From contig JAKBSX010000064.1 of NCBI GenBank assembly GCA_021844725.1, positions 1 to 9,147 of the forward strand: a stretch of DNA of 9,147 nt. Direction: 5' to 3'. The stretch is from Actinomycetes bacterium. Lineage in GTDB: Bacteria; Actinomycetota; Acidimicrobiia; Acidimicrobiales; Acidimicrobiaceae. How positions within the stretch are numbered: position 1 is the first letter of the stretch; each line of letters starts with the position of its first letter. Made by a program: the position numbers and the translations under genes. This document shows, piece by piece, positions 1-6,441 of this stretch. Under the pieces are notes generated by a model. That model worked only from the letters and a program-made list of their open reading frames with translations, had not been told where the DNA came from and did not search any database.

Positions 1-823
1 CAGCGATTTCTCCAGTCAATAAGCTTTGCAGTAAGCAACAAGGCAACTGGCAGAGCAAACTGTGCTAACGGTGAACGATCTTTCGGTCAGTGTTTCTTCT
101 CAACTGACCGTAGTTAGAAAGCCTGGAGTTCGTCCTCTCCACCGGTCAGCGAAGCCCCATGGGCTGGTTGGTCTTGAGGTGGCTCCGTTTGCGTTTCTTT
201 GCTATCACAGCGTCAGCCATAGAACGTTCGGCGAGATGCTTTCGGATAACTGCTGAGTCATAGCCACCATCAAGCCAGATGGTCTCGATTTCATGAAGAA
301 GTCCCTCTGGCTGCTGCGTCATCTAAAGTGGTGGGTACACATGACAGAGTCATTGCGGTTCGCCCCGTCTATGGCCCAGCCTATTGGGATACCAGAGAAG
401 TCAATAAGTATTGACCACTTTTATCCCAGCTTGGCTCGATCAGTAGGATTCATGCCTGTTCCTTCACCTCCACAAGGGCTTTTGTGCAACGAGCCATCTA
501 ATGCCACATCGGTAAGGTCGAGTCCGATGATGCGGTCCTAACTTGGTATTGCTTCGTTTGCGATTGCATCGTAAACTCCAGCTTCAATCCATTCGTCTCG
601 TCGGGTCCGCACTGTAGTGTCAGACACCTTATATGGCCACAAAGCCGTTCGGCATCCTCCCATGAACATCCTGCAGCCAGTCGACGAGCATACCATCGAA
701 GCAGCCCCGATCTGACTTGCGCTGCCTATGGCAGCCAAGTGGACGGGTATTCTCCCGAGTTGGTAGAAGAGATTCGATTGAAACCCAGATAACATTTGTA
801 CCTTCAGGGTCGAGTGCGCGCAT
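1..823 (-). pseudogene. Decayed IS5/IS4-superfamily DDE transposase, probably running past the left edge
   Basis: Reading the minus strand in several frames reconstructs nearly a whole transposase. It starts at an ATG at 823-821 (MRALDPEGTNVIWVSIESLLP), continues through VSDTTVRTRRDEWIEAG, LDLTDVALDGSLHK (probable first catalytic Asp), GGEGTGMNPTDRAKLG, IPIGWAIDGANRNDSV, IWLDGGYDS (probable second Asp) and RPVERTNS-like sequence (probable catalytic Glu), and ends in ALLLTAKLIDWRNR at the window edge. The order of blocks matches IS5-type transposases as I know them. The gene is dead: stops interrupt it at 538-540, 421-423, 146-148 and 65-67, and frame changes are needed around 650-690, 300-345 and 60-70. 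The stops at 421-423 and 146-148 sit where the family has Trp. No terminal inverted repeats or target duplication could be recognised, so the element boundaries are unknown. Nothing else coding is supported in the first 900 bases. Confidence 0.85.
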
Positions 824-901
824 AATAGTATCGCCTCCAACGCTATTGGTTTTTTGTTCTACCTACATTTAATTAGGGAAAAGTCAACAACGGAATGGGG
901 G

Positions 902-3085
902 CTATTGTGTAAGGCGAATTACCTGTTCAAAGGCTGCATTGCCTGTCTGAGCGGCCTCTAAAGCCTTCTCCGCAAAAACCTTGGAGTCTCTCTCCAAATG
1001 CCTGGTATGAATATCGCCCCCAATTATTACCTCTCCGCCTTTATTAGTAAACATAGAGTGAAGTTTTGCTGACACATCTCTTGGGGTCAGGGAATGAACC
1101 ACAAAGGTTGCTATCTTTTTTCCGTGGAGAGAGGGCAGCTCGCTAATATGTTTGGCAGCATTTCGGGAGGGATGGACGCCTCCAAGCAAGGGACCTTCCA
1201 CCTGAACTCCGTAAATTATTAAATCACAGCCGATCAGACTTAGGTGGTCTACATGGCTGGCATTAACCGTTTCTGTTTTCCAGCCATATCCCCAAAGATA
1301 GTGGCTTACATATTGGCTTGCCTGTTCCACTGACCTACTTGAGCCATCGTGAATAATCAGTGCTGATCCCAGGTACGGTTTTGAGTTGTCCTCTTTACTT
1401 CCTCTGCTGACTTTTAAATTCTGGTTTGTAAGATCCGCAGTTGCTCCCCTCGCTGCACTGATACCTTGTGCCATGGCTGAAACCACAGTAGACGGTCCGA
1501 TCTGGAGATCACCCACAGCCCATACGCCGTTCGAAATCGGAAAGGCCGCTTCGACTCGGGCGTGTTCACGGTTGTAGGCAAGGGAGGCGTATGGGCTCTT
1601 GGTTGCAAATAGACCACTTCCCAACCATTTTCGATCTACTGGGCTATGTCCAGGTTGCAGCGCACCAAGTGAGACTTGATTAGAGAGGTTTTTCCACTCT
1701 TGTTCTACCCTGTAGCCCATGGCGGTCACCACCATGTCCACTTCGATGTTTTCACTTGGTTCTTCTGTAAGTTTTGGAATCGACGAGGGTCCATTTTGAA
1801 TTGTGTGGCTTAATGTGGCGTTGCACACAACACCTTTTGAATTGGCACCTATTTTGGTAACGGTGGTCAAGAACCTGACGTCAACGCCATCAGCTCTGGC
1901 ATCAGCGATTTCATCCGGCCGTGCACGAGAATATCTTTCGTCCATCCAGTCGACTGCAATGGCAGAGCCTCCGAGCCGCAGTACTGAGCGAGCTACATCC
2001 ATCGCGGTGTTACCAGCACCAATTACAAGTACATTCTTGCCATCTAGAACCGGTCGGTAGTGCTCCGAGCTGAGCACAAATTTGGCCATGTTCAAAAATG
2101 TTTTTGCATCCTCAACGCCTTCGAGCTCAATTCCTTCGATTTTTGGAATTATTGTTTGATTTGCCCCAGTAGCGCAAATGACTCCATCGAAGATTTGCAA
2201 CAGGTCGTTGATCTGGTTTGGATCAATAGGAGAGTTAGTTTTGAACTCGACTTGGTTGGCCTTCAGCTCAGTGATGAGAGGAGTCCAGGCGGAGTCGGGC
2301 AATACATAACTTGGAATTCCCCACCTCATTACACCCCCCAAGGCGTCTTCCTTTTCAAACACGGTTACTTTAGCCCCGAGCTTCCGCAGCTCATAGGCTG
2401 CTGCCAGCCCTGCCGGACCGCTTCCTATGACAGCCATCTCGAGATCATTGTCAGGACCGGGATTGACAGTAATTGCAGCGTGATCTGCAATATAACGTTC
2501 TATCTTTCCAATTTCGACTGCTTGCTCTCCAGCCAACGTCCAGGTGCATGACGCTTCACACTGGGTATTCCAGTCGCACACTCTGGAACAGGCACCGGGT
2601 AGGCAGCTATTCAGAGAAAGAACCTCTACGGCTTTTTGCAGGTCTCCCGACTTTGCTGCCGCGATGAAGCCTGGAATATCGTTATGGGCGGGGCACCCTT
2701 TGACGCAAGTGGGGTCCGGGCACTGCAGGCATCTTTCAGCCGCTCTGATCAATTCTTCTGAACTGTTTATTCCTAATTCAACTTCGGTGAAGTTTCCTGC
2801 CAGAACTTCCGGCATTATCCGCTCCTGTTTTACTGGCGGGGTAACTATTACCGGTCCAGAGATAAATATTGCTGAGAATGGACAGGTTCTTTCACACTGT
2901 CTGCATCCGACGCATATCTCGTTGTCACCGACTGCTATCCAATTTGATTTTTCAAGAGTAAGTGCGCCTGTGGGGCATCTTACAATGCACTCCTGGCACC
3001 CGGAACAGCGATCCTTGAGGATATGGATCTGGGGTATTTGATCACTTGGAGCTATTTGGTTTTGAATTTCAGTAACGCTGACCAT
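902..3085 (-). CDS. Ferredoxin / GltD-like FAD-NAD(P)H oxidoreductase / flavodoxin-like fusion protein
   Basis: Predicted soluble electron-transfer flavoprotein of 727 residues. Residues 20-75 carry two classic [4Fe-4S] motifs (C27, C30, C33, C37 and C58, C61, C64, C68). Residues 110-200 match the cysteine-rich N-terminal domain of glutamate synthase small subunits (C119, C122, C127, C131, then C161, C166, C170, C176, C180). An FAD-binding GSGPAG lies at 221-226, an NAD(P)H-binding GAGNTAMD at 356-363, and the C-terminal FAD motif VWAVGDLQIGPSTVVSAMAQG at about 521-541. Residues 571-727 look like a flavodoxin-fold domain, but the usual phosphate loop is replaced by HDGSSRS. The GltD core is shared with NfnB, PreT and SudA proteins; no large glutamate synthase subunit is adjacent, so glutamate synthesis is unlikely. 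ATG at 3085 has AGGAG six bases upstream. It lies 19 bases after the membrane iron-sulfur gene, so the two are probably cotranscribed. Electron donor and acceptor are inferred. Confidence 0.9.
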   Translation of the reverse strand: MVSVTEIQNQIAPSDQIPQIHILKDRCSGCQECIVRCPTGALTLEKSNWIAVGDNEICVGCRQCERTCPFSAIFISGPVIVTPPVKQERIMPEVLAGNFTEVELGINSSEELIRAAERCLQCPDPTCVKGCPAHNDIPGFIAAAKSGDLQKAVEVLSLNSCLPGACSRVCDWNTQCEASCTWTLAGEQAVEIGKIERYIADHAAITVNPGPDNDLEMAVIGSGPAGLAAAYELRKLGAKVTVFEKEDALGGVMRWGIPSYVLPDSAWTPLITELKANQVEFKTNSPIDPNQINDLLQIFDGVICATGANQTIIPKIEGIELEGVEDAKTFLNMAKFVLSSEHYRPVLDGKNVLVIGAGNTAMDVARSVLRLGGSAIAVDWMDERYSRARPDEIADARADGVDVRFLTTVTKIGANSKGVVCNATLSHTIQNGPSSIPKLTEEPSENIEVDMVVTAMGYRVEQEWKNLSNQVSLGALQPGHSPVDRKWLGSGLFATKSPYASLAYNREHARVEAAFPISNGVWAVGDLQIGPSTVVSAMAQGISAARGATADLTNQNLKVSRGSKEDNSKPYLGSALIIHDGSSRSVEQASQYVSHYLWGYGWKTETVNASHVDHLSLIGCDLIIYGVQVEGPLLGGVHPSRNAAKHISELPSLHGKKIATFVVHSLTPRDVSAKLHSMFTNKGGEVIIGGDIHTRHLERDSKVFAEKALEAAQTGNAAFEQVIRLTQ

Positions 3086-3104
3086 GATTTCTCCTAACTA
3101 ACTT

Positions 3105-4637
3105 TTATGATGCCGCATGCATTGGCAAATAGAGGACGCTCGCAACTAGACAAACGACTACAGCTACCGACATCAACAGTGCGGTTGTCAACTTTGGATT
3201 TTTTGACTGTGGGCCAAGGTCTGTCTTTGTAATCCTGTAAACCGCCCATAGAGTTATTGCAGTGCCCAGGCCCATCAGACCGACTTGGACTGTAACTATT
3301 TGCGGGTTGGTGAGCAGTCGAGTGTTGTAAATCCCAAGGTGAATTCCGAGTGGTGAAAGCACTGCTGCTGGGACCCTGGTGACATGCTTGAAGAACTTGG
3401 GAAGTTGTCGGGCAAAGTAATCGAATCCGGTTATTGGAATCAACGCGTAACCGAAAGCGGTGAACCATTTGAGTGCAGTTGCCCGGCTCTTATCCTTTGA
3501 GCTTATCTTTTGTATTCCATTGACCGCAAACCATAAGACTGCTACTACAAGCGCTATTCCACCGAAGTAATCGATTGGGTTTGGGTAATGCGGGAAAGCG
3601 ATTGCCGAGTTTAGCCAATTGTCTATCGAAGTGAACCATCCCATGACATTGTACTGTTGATAAAGAACAAGTCCGAGAAGGATTGCCACAGCGACTCCCA
3701 CATCAAGACGTCGCTTTGAAGGTTCAAGTACCGAGGTCATTGGTTTTTGAACGAAGAGGCCAATGTTGTCCGAAGGACATGCTTTGTAGCATTCCGAGCA
3801 AAGGCCACAAAATGAGTTGGTATCTGCGCTTCCTGGCCAGGTGTACCAGGGGCATCCAAAACCATCTTCGCCGCCTCGCATGCAGTCCTTAGTTTGACAC
3901 GTTAAGCAGACATCCCTATCCTTGGTGCGGAATCCCGCAACGCTTCCCATTGAGCCTACGGTGGCTATCAATGAGGATAGGGGACACAGGTAGCGGCAGA
4001 ATGTTCTGCGTTCGAATAACAAAAAGCTTAGTGTGGCAAAAGAGACGATCCCCAGAACCAGAATTGACGTGGCAATGGGAGCTCCAGGGCCAGCAATGTT
4101 AAAGAATTCTTCAATGAAAGTAAGAATCACAAATGCCAGGGTGGAAAATAAAAGTCCATATCCAGCCCAGGATTCCGGTAATTTTTTGCCCAGACCAAGA
4201 GCCTTCTGTGTCCTTTGAAACAAAGTGCGCCTCTGAATCCATTCTCCGAAGCCGCCGAATGGGCACATAGCACACCATCCTCGGCCGATCACGGCAGTGA
4301 TGACAAAGACTAGAGCAAACCACAGGTACCAGGTAATTGCGGGCCCGAAGTTTCTTCCCGGATTGGTGATACCGAATATTCCGGTGGCAATCACTATCCA
4401 GAAGATAATCTGATTGGGAAGTATTAGGAAGAATTGAAACTTTCTGTTCCGAAGCGATCTGCGAAGAAAGCCACCCACATATTTATTTTCAGTTAGATCT
4501 ACTCGTGGATCTGTTTTGGTAAATCTTCCAATAGGAGGCGCTTCGGGAGCTCTAAGGTGCACTGAAGTGGATACGGGATCATTTGCAATCACCAGTGGTT
4601 GTTGTGCAGTTTTCGTGTTTGCACTTTCTAGAGTCAT
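3105..4637 (-). CDS. NapH/NosR-like polytopic membrane iron-sulfur protein
   Basis: A 510-residue inner-membrane protein expected to pass electrons between the quinone pool or a soluble donor and another redox partner. After a polar 60-residue N-terminus, hydrophobic segments occur near 70-90, 101-119, 160-177, 187-207, 312-327, 357-374, 395-405, 447-467 and 484-504. Two membrane-flanking CxxCP-type motifs, C122AMCPFGG and C214RYLCPL, are hallmarks of the NapH, NosR and CcoG group. A ferredoxin-like part follows: C244, C247, C252 and C262, the last in GCPW, then a regular motif C277, C280, C283, C287. It lacks the periplasmic FMN domain of full NosR, and the C-terminal membrane region of about 200 residues is longer than in NapH, so neither name is safe. 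The ATG at 4637 has GGAGG five bases upstream. It is the first gene of the operon, directly downstream of the inverted repeat in the divergent promoter region. Confidence 0.85.
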   Translation of the reverse strand: MTLESANTKTAQQPLVIANDPVSTSVHLRAPEAPPIGRFTKTDPRVDLTENKYVGGFLRRSLRNRKFQFFLILPNQIIFWIVIATGIFGITNPGRNFGPAITWYLWFALVFVITAVIGRGWCAMCPFGGFGEWIQRRTLFQRTQKALGLGKKLPESWAGYGLLFSTLAFVILTFIEEFFNIAGPGAPIATSILVLGIVSFATLSFLLFERRTFCRYLCPLSSLIATVGSMGSVAGFRTKDRDVCLTCQTKDCMRGGEDGFGCPWYTWPGSADTNSFCGLCSECYKACPSDNIGLFVQKPMTSVLEPSKRRLDVGVAVAILLGLVLYQQYNVMGWFTSIDNWLNSAIAFPHYPNPIDYFGGIALVVAVLWFAVNGIQKISSKDKSRATALKWFTAFGYALIPITGFDYFARQLPKFFKHVTRVPAAVLSPLGIHLGIYNTRLLTNPQIVTVQVGLMGLGTAITLWAVYRITKTDLGPQSKNPKLTTALLMSVAVVVCLVASVLYLPMHAAS

Positions 4638-4674
4638 GGTAACCTCCAGGCATCTTTCTTACATTTACTATTTT

Positions 4675-4707
4675 ACTATACATATAGTAGTTTAGTATAT
4701 GTATAGT
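4675..4707. promoter_or_regulatory. 12-bp inverted repeat, candidate Rrf2-type operator
   Basis: ACTATACATATA at 4675-4686 is the exact reverse complement of TATATGTATAGT at 4696-4707, with a 9-base spacer. The left arm contains a smaller perfect palindrome, ACTATA-CA-TATAGT, at 4675-4688, and TTTACTA is repeated at 4664-4670 and 4672-4678 with an 8-bp period. The repeat lies between the iron-sulfur operon and the Rrf2 gene, where an autoregulated regulator would bind. On the minus strand it covers a possible -10 (TACTAT, 4689-4684); on the plus strand it abuts the -35. That the neighbouring Rrf2 protein binds it is inferred from position. It does not match a known Rrf2 consensus that I can recall. 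Confidence 0.65.
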
Positions 4708-4735
4708 TGCAAACTTAATGAAAATAATTTATAAT
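4707..4735 (+). promoter_or_regulatory. Sigma-70-type promoter for the Rrf2 gene
   Basis: TTGCAA at 4707-4712 and a perfect TATAAT at 4730-4735 are separated by 17 bases, the ideal spacing. Transcription would start near 4742, which argues against a GTG start at 4739 for the regulator and for the ATG at 4775. TTGCAA is self-complementary and lies 17 bases from TACTAT on the minus strand, so it could also serve as -35 for the divergent operon; that part is weaker because the minus -10 matches only four of six consensus bases. Confidence 0.6.
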
Positions 4736-4774
4736 TAAGTGTTGGCAAAGGAGTTTTTGATTGGGGTTGGAGCA

Positions 4775-5773
4775 ATGAATCTATCGCTGAGCAAAAAAGC
4801 AGATTATGTAGTCAAGGCGGCAATCTCATTGGCTAGGGCCTATGACGGAGACAGATATTTAAAAATCCGTGAAGTGGCAGCTGAAATGGCAATTCCCCGA
4901 AGCTATACCCCTCAGATACTTGATGCGCTTACCCAAAAAGGGTTAGTTGAATCGAGAGCCGGTAAGACTGGTGGCTATAGATTAGTCAAAAGTCCGGAGG
5001 AGATTACAGTTTTGCAGGTCGTCGAAGCCGGGGAGGGATCGCTTTGGCCTGAAAGATGCGCATTATCGGACGGGCCATGCAGGTGGGAGAGTGTCTGTCC
5101 TATGCATGAAGTCGTCTCCACCGCAATATCCAAGTTCCGCGAGACGATGGCCTCACAACATCTTTCTGAACTGGCACAGAGAGACCTGCTGCTGGAACAG
5201 GGCGATCTCAAGATACCGGATGATCCGCATCGTCGTGGGGATCCTTTTAGAGAGTTTGCTATCCGGAGCCAGGTAAGTGTTGCACTAAATCAGAGTCAAG
5301 TAATTTCCAGTTTGAATTCTGAAGAGGGCGATTGGCTTTCGTCTTTGATGGTTAACGCCATCGAGGCTGCAATTTACGAGACGTCGCTTACCTATCTTTT
5401 CCCAGAAGTAGGAGCCAGGGACCGCCATTTAAATGTGAACCTTGGATATTTTCATAGTCAGGGCGACATCGTCAGTGTGCCAATGACAATAGAACCTTCA
5501 AAGTCAAGCTATGACGTACCTCAGCTTATCGCCAACCTATTAGTAATTGCGGTAGCGCCGTCTCAGGTCGATTGTCAACTCGTAGGACGTTTTATTTTCA
5601 ATCCCACTATTTTTACTGGTCCGGAAATTTCGGGACCCGAAAGCCTGGCTAATTTTCATGACAAATTGAGCGAGTTCTCCAGTCGAATAGCTGATGATTT
5701 TTTGGCTGTATTTGCCAGAGTTGTGGTTTCTCGGGTGCAAGGAAGTTCGCTAAGTTCCCATTCAAGGAGGTGA
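4775..5773 (+). CDS. Rrf2-family iron-sulfur regulator with long C-terminal extension
   Basis: Predicted DNA-binding transcription factor. Residues 1 to about 135 form a standard Rrf2 domain: the start MNLSLSKKADYVVKA, a winged helix with IREVAAEMAIPRSYTPQILDA as the DNA-recognition region, the wing RAGKTGGYRLVKSPEEIT, and three cysteines C95, C102 and C108 where IscR, NsrR and RsrR hold their cluster. Those relatives are usually about 140-165 residues; this protein has 332. The extra 190 or so residues, beginning near a polar linker around 140-165, match nothing I recognise. They contain one Cys (C267) and end in a basic, Ser-rich tail. The ATG at 4775 is chosen because family members begin this way and because the promoter places the transcript start near 4742. 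An in-frame GTG at 4739 would add 12 residues, and a good AAAGGAG at 4747-4753 sits closer to an in-frame TTG at 4757, so the start is not certain. It is divergent from the iron-sulfur operon. Confidence 0.85.
   Translation: MNLSLSKKADYVVKAAISLARAYDGDRYLKIREVAAEMAIPRSYTPQILDALTQKGLVESRAGKTGGYRLVKSPEEITVLQVVEAGEGSLWPERCALSDGPCRWESVCPMHEVVSTAISKFRETMASQHLSELAQRDLLLEQGDLKIPDDPHRRGDPFREFAIRSQVSVALNQSQVISSLNSEEGDWLSSLMVNAIEAAIYETSLTYLFPEVGARDRHLNVNLGYFHSQGDIVSVPMTIEPSKSSYDVPQLIANLLVIAVAPSQVDCQLVGRFIFNPTIFTGPEISGPESLANFHDKLSEFSSRIADDFLAVFARVVVSRVQGSSLSSHSRR
5764..5770 (+). promoter_or_regulatory. Near-perfect ribosome binding site overlapping the Rrf2 gene end
   Basis: AAGGAGGTGA at 5764-5773 is complementary to the 16S rRNA 3' end over ten bases and includes the Rrf2 stop codon TGA. 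The core AAGGAGG ends seven bases before a GTG at 5778, an optimal distance. It is far from the next recognised gene start at 5869, so it does not serve that gene directly. The last Rrf2 codons, for Ser-Arg-Arg, encode it; chance is possible but the match and spacing are striking. Confidence 0.5.
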
Positions 5774-5777
5774 GGGC

Positions 5778-5843
5778 GTGAGAGCAGTGAGAACATTTGT
5801 TGATTCTCGGAGGTTCTGCTCAGTTTTAGCTCGTTTTATCTGA
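5778..5843 (+). CDS. Possible 21-residue small protein or leader peptide
   Basis: A GTG-started ORF, GTG AGA GCA to TGA at 5841-5843, encodes MRAVRTFVDSRRFCSVLARF followed by Ile. The case for it is the unusually strong ribosome binding site seven bases upstream and the location, four bases after the Rrf2 stop, typical of translational coupling. The peptide is basic, with five Arg and one Cys, and has no recognisable domain. It ends 25 bases before the ferritin-like gene, so it could be a leader influencing that gene's translation, or an unannotated small protein. There is no homology evidence, and an ORF this short can arise by chance. Confidence 0.35.
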   Translation: MRAVRTFVDSRRFCSVLARFI

Positions 5844-5868
5844 AGATGAGGAAGCAGAGGTGATTTAA

Positions 5869-6351
5869 ATGGTATTTGAAGCCCCAACAATGACTGATAG
5901 TTCAAGAACTTGGGTCGAGGAGCTGTATGACCACGTCAATCAGCATGCCCAAGCAGAACAGGGTTTGCTCGAAAGCTATATCGAAGCTACAGAGGGCACC
6001 GAATCTGATGCTCTTGCTTATTTGGTGGGATTGATTGTAGAAGACGAGAAGCGCCACCACCGAATGTTTAGTGAGTTTGCCGCTTCTTTGCAACACGGTT
6101 TGAACTGGACCACAAGTGGCAATAAAGTTCCGGCCATGGATTTTTACAAGGTAGATCCCGCAAGAATCAGGGAACTCACTGATAAGTCACTGGAGTACGA
6201 AGAAAGCGATCTTGCCGCTCTCAAGGATTTGCACAAGATGGTAAAGGAAGCCAAAGATGTAACGCTTTGGGATTTGATCGTCCAGATCATGCAAAGAGAC
6301 ACCGAAAAGCACATTTCGATACTGAGTTTTATAAAACACCATCTCAACTGA
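5869..6351 (+). CDS. Ferritin-like (rubrerythrin/bacterioferritin-fold) putative di-iron protein
   Basis: A 160-residue mostly helical soluble protein. Four helices can be read: about 14-40 with E30 and E35, about 46-75 with E60-K-R-H63, about 97-127 with an acidic patch EYEESD at 109-114, and about 131-158 with D144, E146 and H148. The ExxH in the second helix and acidic residues in the others are the metal-ligand pattern of ferritin-like proteins. No rubredoxin-type Cys pairs are present, and the protein lacks cysteine altogether, so it is not a classic rubrerythrin. Its role may be iron handling or peroxide defence, but the substrate is unknown. The ATG at 5869 has AGAGGTGA five bases upstream; an internal ATG at 5890 is a weaker alternative. 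It lies 95 bases after the Rrf2 gene on the same strand and no promoter was seen in the gap, so cotranscription is plausible. Confidence 0.7.
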   Translation: MVFEAPTMTDSSRTWVEELYDHVNQHAQAEQGLLESYIEATEGTESDALAYLVGLIVEDEKRHHRMFSEFAASLQHGLNWTTSGNKVPAMDFYKVDPARIRELTDKSLEYEESDLAALKDLHKMVKEAKDVTLWDLIVQIMQRDTEKHISILSFIKHHLN

Positions 6352-6441
6352 GCTAGTGAGATATGCGCCTAAGCTCGGCAGGTGTCACCACTTATAGTTG
6401 ACTACCTAATAGGACTGTTAACCAGGTTCCCTTAATAAGGT
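6352..6441. other. Convergent intergenic gap with no clear terminator
   Basis: The ferritin-like gene and the P450 gene end towards each other across 90 bases. Only very short palindromes are visible, such as GGTGTCACC, CCTAATAGG and CCTTAATAAGG, with loops too small and no T-run. I see no convincing intrinsic terminator; factor-dependent termination is possible. Confidence 0.4.

Noticed and set aside
62..541. Plus-strand ORFs in the left 550 bases
   Set aside because: They lie opposite recognisable transposase sequence on the minus strand and have no protein features of their own.
841..901. Terminal inverted repeat of the insertion element or terminator of the iron-sulfur operon
   Set aside because: The stretch is AT-rich with a run of six T's, but no hairpin precedes it and no matching repeat end is visible in the window.
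2060..3041. Long plus-strand ORFs (2060-2551 and 2544-3041) opposite the flavoprotein gene
   Set aside because: They are antisense to a gene with unmistakable cofactor motifs and encode no recognisable domain; their length follows from the codon pattern of the real gene.
902..3085. Naming the flavoprotein gltD
   Set aside because: The core is GltD-like, but the added ferredoxin and flavodoxin-like domains and the lack of a large glutamate synthase subunit make that name misleading.
3094..3468. A 124-residue minus-strand ORF overlapping the membrane iron-sulfur gene
   Set aside because: It is in a different frame inside the real gene, lacks domain features and has no supporting ribosome binding site.
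4739..4774. Upstream GTG start for the Rrf2 gene
   Set aside because: It would fall at or before the transcript start predicted from TTGCAA-17-TATAAT, and Rrf2 proteins normally begin at the MNLSLSKKADY-like segment; kept only as an alternative.
6352..6441. Intrinsic terminator between the convergent genes
   Set aside because: Only 3-5 bp palindromes with tiny loops and no T-run are visible.
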